DNA of 64,000 nt from Rhynchopus sp. YZ270_cl-10 (GCA_964035575.1 OZ037883.1:1240001-1304000); one strand, 5' to 3'. Positions 50,315 through 61,140 are shown, counted from the first letter of the stretch. Translations and numbers: made by a program. The notes: generated from the sequence alone by a model not told the origin.

Positions 50315-52219
50315 ATGGCACGGAGGAGTAGGACTCGTGCGCGGGGTGGCAGGGGACGAGGAGGAGCACGGGTTGCCGTCGTGCAGTGCGTCGCAGGAGC
50401 AGTTGGGCCCTCGCTGACGCACCCTCCGCTGCAGTGTGGCTTGAGGCCCTGTGTGTGGGTACGACGCTGGAGAAGAGCGCGTGCACCACCATTGCGTCCT
50501 GCTTTCCCGACATTCGGAGCGCCGCCGAAGATGTACGCGCCTCCACCACCGCCCGCGCTCCCGAGGAGGACGGAGGAGGACGATGGGCCTGATGTTGTGC
50601 TCCTGTACGGGGAGGCAACGATTGTTTTGGATCGCCGCTTTGTGTCTGCTCCCGCCGAACGCGCTGAGGGGGAGCTGGCGGAGATCTCCCGTGCTAGGTT
50701 GGACCTGGATGCCCTAACGGCGATGGACTCTCAAGGTCTTCTGACAGGAGTCCTCGACGTGATCCGGTCCCCCGAAGCCTTCACGGCAGCCCTCACCGAG
50801 GAGGGCCGAAAAGTCCTGGAGTCGTCAGTCCCGGTAAAGAGAGGGACTTCCAGGCATATGCTGCGCCACTGGGGGAAGCTGCAGAAGTGGGGTGTGATGT
50901 CTCGGTCTGGCGAGCAGAAGGTGATACTTCCCGCCTTCACCGTGCCGAAGAAGGTGCGGGGACTGAGGCTGGTCTGCGACGGTCGGAAGCTGAACCGCCT
51001 GATGCGTGACCCCCCTCCCATGTATCTACCTTCCATACATAAGGTAGTGAAGAGGTTTCTGGACAGTGCGTACGTGGTGCAAGCTGATGGGCGGAGCTGG
51101 TTTTACCAGTTTCCGCTGGCAGATGGTGTGGACGATTTCTTTGGAGTGAACCTGGCAGGTGCACGCGGACCCTTTGTGAGGGCAAAGCTCAACGTGCTGT
51201 GCATGGGGTGGAGTTGGGCGCCGTGCATCGCGCACCGCTCGGCTATGGTGTTGCTGCCAGAGGATGAAGGGATACCTTGGGTGGACAACTTCTTTGTCGT
51301 GGGCAATACCTTGCAGGAGGCAGAGAGGCGCTACTCTTCGTTCCTCCGACGCGCTGAACGTGTCGGTGCCGAGCTGAATGACGACGAGGGAGAGGGAGTG
51401 CCTAGGACGAACTTTTGCGCTTTGGGCCTGGAGTTTGACTTGGCGAGTTCCCCAAGACGGTACCGTGCTGCCCCTGACTGGATTGAGAAGTGTGTGGAAT
51501 CCCCCGTTCTCAGTGCGGTGTTGAAAGACGACTGCACTGCCCGGGATTTCTACAAAGTATTGGGAGGTTTCGTGTGGTTTTTGTATTGTACCAAACGGAA
51601 TTTGTGTTATTACCGTGATTCTCTTTCTTTTCTGCGGCGTACCGCGTCTTTACTTGCTATTGACCCACAAAAGTGGGATGTTCAACTTTTTATCCCCCCA
51701 TCTGTTATCTCAGAATTCACAGGCATAGTGTCTGTGATGCGTTGTAATGACTGGATTGTAGACCAACCAGAGAGACCCACCGTGGTGACTTGGTCAGATG
51801 CCTCGGACCGCGAGTGGGCTGCTTTAATAGAATCTGAGTTTTTCGAACCTGTTGTTCAGGGTGTGTTTCCAGATCCTGAGAAACATCACATATACCTGAA
51901 AGAGCTATACGCTGCTTGGCTAGCCGTTCGGTTAGCGGCCGCAAACCACCCTAATCATGAAGTGTCTCTTCAGGTCGACAACGCCGCTGCAGTGGCAGCT
52001 ATAAACAAAGGTCACAGCAAGAATTATCTAGCTAACGAGCTGCTGTGTGCGATTTTTGACACTGCAAAGGCAGCAAACATGTGTGTATCCGCCACGTGGG
52101 TGGACACTTTAAGTCAACGTGCTGACGAGTTCACTCGCGGGACGGTGGCCCCCACGATGGTGTCACTCCCCCCTGTGCTCAAAGTATACGAGAGTGTGGA
52201 GGCAATGTTTTGTCAATAA
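50315..52219 (+). CDS. Reverse transcriptase-RNase H of a DIRS-type retroelement
   Basis: A 634-codon frame starting 26 bases after repeat A1. The N-terminal ~100 residues are Arg/Pro-rich. The reverse transcriptase region spans about residues 195-400 (VPKKVRGLRLVCDGRKLNRL and VLCMGWSWAPCIAHRSAM). It is followed by an RNase H domain of the DIRS type (VTWSDASDREWAAL, HIYLKELYAAWLAVRLA, LQVDNAAAVAAINKG, ADEFTRG; about 500-620). There is no integrase or protease, which fits DIRS-order elements rather than Ty1/Ty3 types. Codon use is mixed, with the 3' third richer in A/T than the 5' part. Confidence 0.85.
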   Translation: MARRSRTRARGGRGRGGARVAVVQCVAGAVGPSLTHPPLQCGLRPCVWVRRWRRARAPPLRPAFPTFGAPPKMYAPPPPPALPRRTEEDDGPDVVLLYGEATIVLDRRFVSAPAERAEGELAEISRARLDLDALTAMDSQGLLTGVLDVIRSPEAFTAALTEEGRKVLESSVPVKRGTSRHMLRHWGKLQKWGVMSRSGEQKVILPAFTVPKKVRGLRLVCDGRKLNRLMRDPPPMYLPSIHKVVKRFLDSAYVVQADGRSWFYQFPLADGVDDFFGVNLAGARGPFVRAKLNVLCMGWSWAPCIAHRSAMVLLPEDEGIPWVDNFFVVGNTLQEAERRYSSFLRRAERVGAELNDDEGEGVPRTNFCALGLEFDLASSPRRYRAAPDWIEKCVESPVLSAVLKDDCTARDFYKVLGGFVWFLYCTKRNLCYYRDSLSFLRRTASLLAIDPQKWDVQLFIPPSVISEFTGIVSVMRCNDWIVDQPERPTVVTWSDASDREWAALIESEFFEPVVQGVFPDPEKHHIYLKELYAAWLAVRLAAANHPNHEVSLQVDNAAAVAAINKGHSKNYLANELLCAIFDTAKAANMCVSATWVDTLSQRADEFTRGTVAPTMVSLPPVLKVYESVEAMFCQ

Positions 52220-52237
52220 TTGTTTTGTTTGTTATGG

Positions 52238-53130
52238 CGCGTGCTGGCTTTGCTCAGTGCCCCATGAGTTTTTATATTTTGCCCATGGGGCGACGAAGGG
52301 ATGTTTATTGTTCATCAACATTTTATCGCTGGTGCGTGCTGACTCTGCTTGGTGCCCCATGCATTTTATTTTACCTTCCCGCTCACGGAGCGACGAAGGG
52401 TTTTGTTATTGTTATCATTTTCTCGCTTGGAGCGTGCTGACTCTGCTTGGTGCCCCTTGTGCTTTTTACTTTTTCCCCTGAAGGGGTGTCAATGTTCATC
52501 TACACTTTATCGCTGGTGCGTGCTGACTCTGCTTGGTGCCCCATGCATTTTATTTTACCTTCCTGCTCGTGGAGCGACGAAGGGGTGTTTATTGTTCATC
52601 AACCTTTTATCGCTGGTGCGTACTGACTCTGCTTAGTGCCCCATGTACTTTTTACCTTTTCCCCTGAAGGGGTATTTATTGTTCATCAACACTTTATCGC
52701 TGGTGCGTGCTGACTCTGCTTGGTGCCCCATGTATTTTATTTTGCCTTCCTGCTCGTGGAGCGACGAAGGGGTGTTTATTGTTCATCAACATTTTATCGC
52801 TGGTGCGTGCTGACTCTGCTTGGTGCCCCATGCATTTTATTTTACCTTCCCGCTCACGGAGCGACGAAGGGTTTTGTTATTGTTATCATTTTCTCGCTTG
52901 GAGCGTGCTGACTCTGCTTGGTGCCCCTTGTGCTTTTTACTTTTTCCCCTGAAGGGGTGTCAATGTTCATCAACACTTTATCGCTGGTGCGTGCTGACTC
53001 TGCTTGGTGCCCCATGCATTTTATTTTACCTTCCTGCTCGAGGAGCGACGAAGGGGTGTTTCTTGTTCATCAACATTTCATCGCTGGTGCGTGCTGACTA
53101 TGCTTAGTGCCCCATGCATTTTATTGTTTG
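52238..53130 (+). repeat. Tandem repeat tract inside the retroelement
   Basis: About ten units of 75-105 bases, each starting GCGTGCTGACTCTGCTTGGT and followed by GCCCCATG, arranged in a higher-order block of about 470 bases (52333-52800 recurs at 52804). Two diverged units continue near 53530 and 53597. Open frames through it are repeat artefacts. Confidence 0.9.
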
Positions 53131-53822
53131 CCTTCCCGCTCACAGTGCGTCGTAGGAGTGTTTAGTGTTTGTTTTATTTTTTCATCACCTAGGGTTCAAT
53201 GGTGGTCTGTGTGGGCCTGTCGCGGGACGACTGGTTTTTCTTTGAGGAGCTTGTCCTCGTATTGTGCGTGCGCGTTCTGTTTTCTTGCGTTGTGTACGTG
53301 GTATTTTCCTGCCAAGGGCGGGTTGTTCTGATGGCCACGAGCCCCGCTATACGCGGTTGAGGACATGTTTTAGTACCACGCCTCCCTGCTTCACGAACGT
53401 CCGCTGCCCAGTAGTTTGGAGAGGCGACTCTCGCGGAAGATTGTCGTTTCGGTGGTGGGTCCGCCCGTGCTGGTTTTTGTAGTCCCTGCTTATCACTGAC
53501 ACCGTTTTCCTATTTTTTGCTCTCCCGTTTGATGGTACTGACTCTGCTTCGTGCACCATGCGCTTTTATTTTTGTTTGAAATGTGTCCCCCTGTATGGGG
53601 TGTGCTGACTATGCTTGGCACTCCTTGCGCTTACGGCCCCCCCCTTATCCACTGTCTTCGAGACGGCGAATGGATATCAACACGATTTCTTTCTGTGAGT
53701 GCTGGCTTGCTCGGTGCTGTGTTTACCGTTTTTCTTTCTTTTCCTACCGTTTCCCCCCTTTTTTCTTCCCCGTTTAACTCCGTACTATGCTACTATTCCG
53801 CTGCGCGGTCCCTTTGGGTCAT

Positions 53823-53899
53823 GCTGCGGTCAACGAAAAAAGACATAGTAGTAGAGTAGTAAAGACAGATCAGTTGGTATAATGTTATGTTTAGTTTTT
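53823..53899 (+). repeat. Split direct repeat B1
   Basis: 77 bp, starts GCTGCGGTCAACGAAAAAAG, contains a GTAGTAGAGTAGTAAAG stretch; the same sequence follows A2 as B2. Confidence 0.9.
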
Positions 53900-54045
53900 G
53901 CACACACGAAGTGTGATTGGAAACTAAACATATTTAAAACCAACGATAGATCTGTCTTTACGCTTTTTCCTTTTGAATCCTCCCCCTCATCCATTATCAT
54001 GTGCGTCATAGGCAAAGAGCCTAAATGGCTGCGGTCAACGAAAAA
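53895..54045 (+). repeat. Split direct repeat A2
   Basis: 151 bp copy of A1, directly after B1. Confidence 0.9.
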
Positions 54046-54105
54046 AGACATAGTAGTAGAGTAGTAAAGACAGATCAGTTGGTATAATGTTATGTTTAGT
54101 TTTTT
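54028..54105 (+). repeat. Split direct repeat B2, right end of the element
   Basis: Copy of B1 overlapping the last 18 bases of A2; the element ends in or near the following T run. Confidence 0.85.
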
Positions 54106-54211
54106 TTTGGCAATCATGCTTGGTAAGAAGTTGCTTTTAAGAGAGGTGCTGATTAGGCGGATGGAGCTCTCAGAAATTTCTTCAAACGCAAAGAGACTAC
54201 AGGCAAAAAAA

Positions 54212-54247
<36 letters not shown>

Positions 54248-55160
54248 AGAAATCCCCACGTGGTGTCTTTATAAGATGTTTTCATTGGGTTGATGAGCTT
54301 CATTACACTACAATGAAATTTATTTGCCTCCGGGCGACTTTGTGTTCAGAATCTGTCTTCGGATTGATACTTTGCAGAATTTGTTTTTTTTTAAAGTAAA
54401 ACCGGATGCCGTGTGCATTTTGTAGTGCATTTTTTGGTGTCAAAAAAAAGCCTCCAGGAATAGATGCAGCACAAACGGTACCATGATAAAACGAAAACCA
54501 TGGGGGGAAAGGGGGAGGTAAACAACGTTACTGAATTAATGTAAAAAAAAAAAAAAAAAACTAAAAATCCTATTGCCCCCTTTTCCCCTCTCTAGAGCAA
54601 AACAGAGAGAACCAACTATTCCCTATGACCCCTTTTTTTTAAAAACCCCCCTTCCTCCTCTCTAGCCCTACTTTATTTTATTTTGTAACTCTAGCCAAAG
54701 AATAAATACATGAAGAGGGAGGACCACGCAAAAAGCAGTTCTCATCTACAGAGCGAGGTGCTTCGGCGCCGCTTTTATTTTTATACTGTTCTTCTATGCT
54801 ATCAATTCATTGATTGCAGAAAAGAAAAAGGAAGGATGTACGTGATACACCCTTTAGTGCTTACTGTTTGTGTTATAAATAGTAAGTATATGAATGTATT
54901 GATTGCATATGTTGAAATACTGTTCTTCGTACCCTTTGACACAAATGAGGCAAACACACATAGTTGTTCAGCGAAACATTCAGTGTCTGTATTGCCTTTT
55001 TTGTGGCCAGTGTCCTAAGCCCAGAGAGAGGTTTGACGAGCATCCATTTTTTTTACATCTACTGTTGTAGGTCGCAGGGTTGTGATTTCCATCCTGGATG
55101 GCATCGTACAGTGGGTCTGTTGGAGGTGCCTGCATCAATAACTACAGTTTTTATTACCAA

Positions 55161-55203
55161 TCTGCGTCGAGTAAAACGGTGAGGCGTTTGCACTTTCAAT
55201 TTC
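55161..55203 (+). repeat. Dispersed repeat family B, fragment
   Basis: TCTGCGTCGAGTAAAACGGT then GAGGCGTTTGCACTTTCAA. Confidence 0.55.
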
Positions 55204-55634
55204 AAAAGGGTTGATAACAAAATACACATCTTCACTTTAAGAAGAGAGAGGGCCTTGTACTTATAGTGCCTTGGGCGATGCTGTGTACAGGGCCTACCTC
55301 CTGAGACGATTGTCGATCAGCAAAAAGTCGGGGTTGCTCGTGATTCTGGTCGTTTTTAGTTTTATTTTTATTTTCAATTGCACTTTCCCACGCACTGCGC
55401 TACGAATAACCAGTGGAAAATAATCAATAAAAGTGGATAACCAAAGTTGCACTGAGGTGGCAACTTTTACCACATTTTCATTTTTTTTTTCCCTTCTTCT
55501 TTTCAAATCACAAAAGAAAAACAATAAAACGGTCTCAATTTTGCGTTTTTTTGTTGTTGTTGTTTTTATTGTCAAAAAATTCCCCACAAATCAAGGGAAA
55601 TTTGTTTTTTTCCCCCCCGCCCCGGCATTTTTTC

Positions 55635-55690
55635 GCGGAGTGTTGGTGCCTGCGTCCCAGAGGCGTTTGCACTTATCAACTTCACTTCAC
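55635..55690 (+). repeat. Dispersed repeat family B
   Basis: CGGAGTGTTGGTGCCTGCGT then CCCAGAGGCGTTTGCACTTA and TCAACTTCACTT. Confidence 0.75.
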
Positions 55691-55856
55691 CTTCAGATCA
55701 CTTTGTTTTTTCTTTTTTTTTTAAATCCCAACTCCTTGCACCACCTCCACTCCCTGTTTATTGTATTCTCACGTTTACCTCTTCCCTCAAGGGGAGAGCT
55801 TTGATGACTAAGGTGTTTGAGGCTCTAGTTTATCGTATCAGTTTTCTTTAGTGCTT

Positions 55857-55900
55857 TGCGTCCCGCCGAGGTACTGTGAGGCGTTTGCACATTCAATTTC
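55857..55900 (+). repeat. Dispersed repeat family B, fragment
   Basis: TGCGTCCCGCCGAGGTACTG then TGAGGCGTTTGCACATTCAA. Confidence 0.6.
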
Positions 55901-56057
55901 TCTTTTCTTTTTTTTGTCAGGTTGTTTGGAGTCAGGCCACGCTGCCACATCCAGGGGTGAGTTGAATAGTAGAAGACTTCTCGAGTCCGCATATTGCACT
56001 TCGCGGTAGCCCCCAAGGGAAGACACCCTTCAGAAAGATAGGTAGGAGAATGCCCCT

Positions 56058-56182
56058 TGCGATAGCTGTCTTGTGATAATGGTCCCCCATCAGAATACAT
56101 AATACACATCACAATACAGTTGTATTGTATTGTGTATTATGTATTATGATAGACCATTACCACAATACAGTTATCATTAGCT
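56058..56182. mobile_element. Palindromic MITE family G, copy 1
   Basis: Nested inverted repeat centred on ATCACAATACAGTTGTATTG, with outer arms AATGGTC..CATCAGAATACATA and TATCATTAGC-side complements. A second copy is at 61141-61252. Confidence 0.75.
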
Positions 56183-56417
56183 GCCCCCTCCACCCTGGTG
56201 TGTGAATCGCCTCCTTTCAGCACGTTTTTTCTTTTTTTTTTTTTTTTCAACTACTTTTTTTGTCATTGTCAATGGTCATGCGCCGTGACGTTCTTACAAG
56301 ATTTTATTTTTAGTTTTCAGTGATCCAAGAAACATGAGAGGGAAAAAAACAAAGGAGTTAACAGGGTATGATTTTTAAACTCTGAGGGGGGTTTTTTTTT
56401 GCTCCGCGATAACGAAT

Positions 56418-56466
56418 ATGATAAGGAAGACTAAGCACGAGAGGCTTAGGGTCATCTTATAAACTT
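56418..56466 (+). repeat. Dispersed repeat family C
   Basis: ATGATAAGGAAGACTAAGCA then CGAGAGGCTTAGGGTCATCTTATAAAC. Confidence 0.75.
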
Positions 56467-56668
56467 TTCCCCCCCTTTTTTTTTTTTTTTTTTTTAAACC
56501 TTCTCCAATGCTTCTTTGGCTCATTGTACTTTTGTTTTTTTTTGTCCACCTTATCACTCTCCTTCCCTATTGTAGTCTCACTTTTTTTTCTTTCATGTCC
56601 CGCCTTTATTTGAATGTACCCCTAACTCCCCCCATCCCCTTTTTGGCCCACCTTGGATGGCTCCTTCA

Positions 56669-56708
56669 GGTACACTGTCATGAGAGGGCTTTGTATTTCA
56701 AGTCAACC
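56669..56708 (+). repeat. Dispersed repeat family A, copy 4
   Basis: GGTACACTGTCATGAGAGGG then CTTTGTATTTCAAGTCAACC. Confidence 0.8.
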
Positions 56709-56752
56709 TTCTTTTTTTTTTTGTGAAACCGGTTCAGGTCTTCATTGTGGAC

Positions 56753-56876
56753 CACCTGATTTTTACCCCGCGCATAGAGCGCGTAAAGGCTGGGAATGGG
56801 TGGGGTTTGGCCTTTTCGGGCCTTTACGCGCCTATACGGGCCTATACGGGCCTATACGCGGGGTAAAAATCAGGTG
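56753..56876. mobile_element. MITE family D, copy 3
   Basis: Inverted ends CACCTGATTTTTACCCCGCG and CGCGGGGTAAAAATCAGGTG with tandem GGGCCTATAC units in the right half. Confidence 0.85.
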
Positions 56877-57500
56877 GGTGGAGGTCGAAGAGGAACTTCA
56901 CAATAAATCACCCTTAAGCCCCTGAGGTCAATTCCTACGATGTGAATGGTGTATAGTGGAGGCGTGTGTCTATGAGGCCCGTTCACCTGCGCCAAGGCTT
57001 GTATATATTTTTTTTTGTTTGTATCATTCAGAACAGAACAAAAAAAAACAAAGAAATGGAAAAGTGGAAAATGTAAGTAAAAAAAAGGGTAAAGGGTGCG
57101 AAAAAATATTTTGTGCCCGCCCTGAATGGCTCTTCTTTTTTGGTTTGCTTTTATCTACACGCCCCTTGTTTTATTATTTTTAAATTGTGTAGAAAAAAAA
57201 GACCATGAGCCAAAGTGTTGACATTCCTTTGGGTTACACAAAAAAATACGCCATTCTTTTTCGAACACATGAGAGTGTCGAAGACAGGGAATAGTGATTT
57301 TTTTTTTCTCCCCTTCTTCTTCTTCTCTTTTTTTTTTTTTTTTGAAAAAAAAATCTAAAAAAACCCCGAAATCATGAGTTGCGCCCCCTTGTTTTATTAT
57401 CCCTTTTGTCACATTATATCACATATTCAGAAAAGTTGGGTTTGCGAATATCCCCCCCCTTGTGCTTTGCTTACAGTTCTTCTGTCGGCAACTCCCTAGT

Positions 57501-57570
57501 ACACCCTGGGTTCGATAACCCACGGAGTGTCAGTGCCTGCGTCCCAGAGGCGTTATGCACGTATCAAGTA
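57501..57570 (+). repeat. Dispersed repeat family B, long copy with B-box-like core
   Basis: ACACCCTGGGTTCGATAACC then CACGGAGTGTCAGTGCCTGC and GTCCCAGAGGCGTTATGCAC. Confidence 0.7.
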
Positions 57571-57711
57571 TACTTTTTTTTTTTTGGGACGGGGGGGGGG
57601 GTGTGTCTCCCCTGGGATTGTGTGGTTGGCCCTTTGGTGTTTTATGGGCACTTAGGGGTTCTTCTAAAAATGTGTGTGTGTGTGCACGAGAGTTCATCTT
57701 TGCAAGTTTTG

Positions 57712-57806
57712 GTCCCAAAGAGGTTTCCTCTTCACAGGCCAGGTGGGAGCGTATTGCAGTAAAATATCACCACAGAATATTACACACTTTACGCACAAAA
57801 ATTGCA
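57712..57806 (+). repeat. Dispersed repeat family L
   Basis: TCCCAAAGAGGTTTCCTCTT, GCGTATTGCAGTAAAATATC, ACAGAATATTACACACTTTA; matches 10551-10642. Confidence 0.7.
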
Positions 57807-58756
57807 TTGAATGGATAGCAAAAAGAGGACGTCTGGTCCGCTAGAACAACCGTCCCTTGCGATGGGGGGGAAAGAGACAAGCCAAGTGTTCAGCCTGGCG
57901 TGTTCCAGGCCTGACAGCCATATATGACTTTTATAACAGGATGATGCGCACATTGAGGCTTTTTCATCTTTAAAATTTTTGTTTTTTTTTCTATGAAATT
58001 GACGTTCATTCTTCTGTTTTCACGCTGCTATGTGATAGTAGTCTAAAAATCAAAAAAAAAAAAAATGAAGTTTTTTTCATTGATTTTCAAAATGAGCAGT
58101 GTTCTGTGTTCACCACGGAAGACCTGTGTGACGGTAGTGCCTTTTTTATTTTTTATTTTTTGATGTAATTTCAAATTTTATTTGAAAGTATATGAATTTG
58201 TTTTATGTAAACAAGCGGGGGGTCGGGATGACTACACGACGTCGCGACCTTTTTAAGACTGCTCATCAATCCGCATTCGTTGGTTACTGGGAAGATCAAG
58301 TCCCTTTCTCTCCATTCTTCTGCTTCTTCTACTCTCACTCTCTCTCTCTTCTCTCTTCTCTCTCTGTCCCTCTCCACTTTTACCCGATTTCTTTATTTTG
58401 TTCTATTGCCATTCCTCTGCCATTATTTTTCAGTTTTCAGTACCTCCTGATCCTCATTCTCTCGACCAAATATTTCAAAAAAAGAAAAAGAAAAAAAGCA
58501 AACAAACAAAAACAAAGAGAAAACGAGAAGAAGAAGGGTCTGTTATGTCTTCTACACACTTCTTCGCTAGTTTTGTGTGCATCCCCCCCAAAAAAAAAAT
58601 CTCCCCCCGGACAGTGATGAGGGTCGCAGCTACACAAATACAAGAGATGACGTTTCTTTAAAATAATTATAAAAAAAAAAAAAACGATTTTTTGGGCGTT
58701 TTCTCGCGAGATTTACAGTCCTGGTGCAGTTTTTCCATTTATTTTTTTTTTGCCCG

Positions 58757-58797
58757 GGTGCCTGCGTCCGGGCAGCGTTTTGCACTTTCAACTTCAC
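58757..58797 (+). repeat. Dispersed repeat family B, fragment
   Basis: GGTGCCTGCGTCCGGGCAGC then GTTTTGCACTTTCAACTTCAC. Confidence 0.65.
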
Positions 58798-58877
58798 GGT
58801 TCTTTTTGTGGGGAGGGAGTGCCATTTCAAACATGCCACTTTCCTTCCCACCATTTCGAGGATGAACTTAATATGTG

Positions 58878-58976
58878 CACGGTGCGCTGTAATGGGTCAG
58901 GTTTTGACCTGGTGACCAGGTACATTACCTGGTCAATACGTCAATACCTGGTCACACCTCTGACCAGCGCACCGTG
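58878..58976. mobile_element. Small MITE with CACGGTGCGCTG ends
   Basis: About 100 bp; ends CACGGTGCGCTG and CAGCGCACCGTG are exact inverted repeats. The interior repeats ACCTGGTGACCAGGT and ACCTGGTCA units. Confidence 0.75.
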
Positions 58977-59719
58977 TGAGGTAAGGTTCACCTCTCCTCC
59001 CCCCCTCCCCCGTTCCCTTTCCCCTTTTTCTCTTCACTCCCTTTCGTTTCAAACACCCGATCTTCCCCTCTGGGTAACCCAGGTCTTAAGGAGCCTTTTG
59101 CGGTTTGCAGATTGGTGACTTCGTTGGGGGGTATTGGAACCCCTGTGAGAGAAAATATGTGGACAATGGAAGGAGGGTGTGTTTGATAACTAATAGGGGG
59201 TCGTTCTTTGCGATATGGCCCCAAGGGTGTGTGTGTGTGTGTGTGTGTCGTTTGAAATCAGTGTTGAAGGGTCATCCCTGAGTGCAGGCATTGTCAGGTG
59301 TGTAGGTGGGTCCATCCTGGTGTCATGCGCGTCTTTAGAGATGAGGCCATTTTGGCCCCCCGAAGAGAGTCATAGTTTACTCCCGCCCCGCTTTTAGTTT
59401 CCTGTGTGGAGAACACAGAAATGTGAGATTTTGCATATTGTTAGATTTTGTTAAGGTGAGGTATATGAGGGGATCATCTTATCAACGTTTCCTTTTTTTT
59501 CTTTTTACACACCCTTTTTTTTCCCTTCAAATTTTCAAAAAATAAATCATAAAAGTCAGGGAATTGTACAAAAAGCTATTTCCAACAAATATATTTCCAA
59601 AAAAAAGTACAAAAAAAAACAAAAAAAAATGTCTCGTTTTCTTTCCTCTTTTTCTTCCCTCCCCACAACTGAGAGAAAAGCTGCAGCTTGTCAGTAGTAT
59701 GTGTGACCACTTCTTGTTT

Positions 59720-60351
59720 GTAGGTTTCAGGGGTTAAGTTAGGGCGGGTTTCTGGGTTTTCAAAACCCGGTTTTCGGGTTTTCGGGTTTTTCAAAAAAAA
59801 AAAAAAAAAATGGAATCTGAAAAAAAAAAAAAAAAAATCCAAATTTTTGGGTGGTGTAGGCTGGGAAGGTGGGGTAGGGGTGGGCGGAGCCCCTCCCACC
59901 CCACCCTCTAAGAAAAAAATTCCCCCGACCCAAACAAACCCCCCGTCAGAACTGGGAATTATTCATATGAAGAGGCAACAGGGATCTCTGGCGAACTTCG
60001 GGTTCAGTACTAGTGTTGCGAGAGTGCGGGTGAGGCAGGACGTGGGAACTGAGGTCGGTGAGGGGTACACCAGTCCTGTTCTTCAAATTTATGCTCCAAA
60101 ATTGTTAGGACAAATCCAAAAACCCCCCAGGGTCCCCCACTTTTTGGTGGGATTTTTGAACTTTGCCCCAAAAATTGCGAAAAAAAAATTTCGCTCGCTA
60201 CGCTCGCGGAGGTGCACCTTAAAAATTTTCCCGCTCGCTGCGCTCGCGGAGGGAATGGGTTATTTTTCGCAAAATCCAGAAAACCCGAAAAAACCCAGAA
60301 AACCCGACTCAGCGAGAAAAAAAAAAAGCTAACTTAACCCCTGGTAGGTTT
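59720..60351. mobile_element. Non-autonomous hAT element with exact 8-bp target duplication
   Basis: 616-bp element (59728-60343). Ends CAGGGGTTAAGTTAG and CTAACTTAACCCCTG are perfect 15-bp inverted repeats, flanked by GTAGGTTT on both sides. This is a textbook hAT signature. Subterminal GGGTTTTCGGGTTTT and AAAACCCGAAAAAACCC are also inverted. The interior has two copies of CGCTCGC(T)(A/G)CGCTCGCGGAGG. No transposase is seen. Confidence 0.9.
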
Positions 60352-60353
60352 TT

Positions 60354-60388
<35 letters not shown>

Positions 60389-60800
60389 GTCCACCCCCCA
60401 AACCCCCTTTTTTTGCGTTATATTTTTTGCCAATCTCAATAGAGAAGAAAAAAATATCCAAAAGAAGATTATTCAAAAGATAATTCAAAAGCCCAAAAAA
60501 GTAATGATGTGATGATTGTCGATACTACAAGAAATAATAAAAACATTCACATCGTCAAAACAAAAAAAACAAAAAAACAAAAAACAAAAACAAAAACAAA
60601 AAAAAAAATACTAGGATTAGTGGTGGTTATTGCTCTTCGCCCCTTTTCCATTTCCCAGATTATCAAAAAAAAAAAACATTATATCAGAAGCGTTTTAACA
60701 CCTTCAGCCATTTATTTTCGCGTTTTTTTGCGCTATCAACTTCGTGCCATGTCTTTACAAGGCGTTTTGCACTAAAAAAAAGCTTACATTTTTTTTTTTC

Positions 60801-60846
60801 CAAGGTGACCGAGCACAACAGGCTTAGGTGATCTTACCAACCTTTT
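60801..60846 (+). repeat. Dispersed repeat family C
   Basis: CAAGGTGACCGAGCACAACA then GGCTTAGGTGATCTTACCAA. Confidence 0.65.
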
Positions 60847-60849
60847 CAA

Positions 60850-60889
60850 GGTACACTGTCATGGGAGGGCTTTGTACTTCAAGTCAACT
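60850..60889 (+). repeat. Dispersed repeat family A, copy 5
   Basis: GGTACACTGTCATGGGAGGG then CTTTGTACTTCAAGTCAACT. Confidence 0.8.
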
Positions 60890-61080
60890 TTCTTTTTTGA
60901 AAGGATGTGTGTGCAGGAGAGATCACAATTCATTTTTTCTTCAAAACTGTTTTATTAGAGGTGTCCCCCCACCATCCGGTTTAGTCTTTCGAGTATCCCT
61001 TTTTTGGTGGAGAATCCACCTATAGGGTACGTTGCCAAATGAACCACTCAGGGTGACCACATTTTTTTTTTTTTTAGCGA

Positions 61081-61120
61081 GGTACACTGTCACGAGAGGG
61101 CTTTGTATTTCAACTCTACT
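61081..61120 (+). repeat. Dispersed repeat family A, copy 6
   Basis: GGTACACTGTCACGAGAGGG then CTTTGTATTTCAACTCTACT. Confidence 0.8.
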
Positions 61121-61140
61121 TTTTTTTGTTTTTGGGGAGC

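Larger units (their letters stand above)
50138..54105 (+). mobile_element. DIRS/Ngaro-type retroelement with split direct repeats
   Basis: A retroelement fossil about 4 kb long. Its repeats are arranged A1 (50138-50288), body, B1 (53823-53899), A2 (53895-54045), B2 (54028-54105). This is the split-direct-repeat layout of the PAT/Ngaro/VIPER branch of the DIRS order, and VIPER is a trypanosomatid element. The parts are a reverse transcriptase-RNase H gene, then a 0.9-kb tandem-repeat tract before B1. No separate tyrosine-recombinase part is recognised between the repeats. The A copies look identical by eye, as do the B copies, so the insertion is probably young. No target duplication is expected or seen. 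Confidence 0.8.

Noticed and set aside
52119-53107. Plus-strand frames of 60-120 codons with LTLLGAPCILF repeats
   Set aside because: They read through the tandem repeat tract of the retroelement.
57501-57530. GGGTTCGATAACCC as a tRNA gene
   Set aside because: No cloverleaf could be built around it and the sequence recurs as a dispersed repeat.
59847-60332. 161-codon plus-strand frame
   Set aside because: It lies inside the hAT-like element, begins in G-rich simple sequence and matches no transposase pattern.
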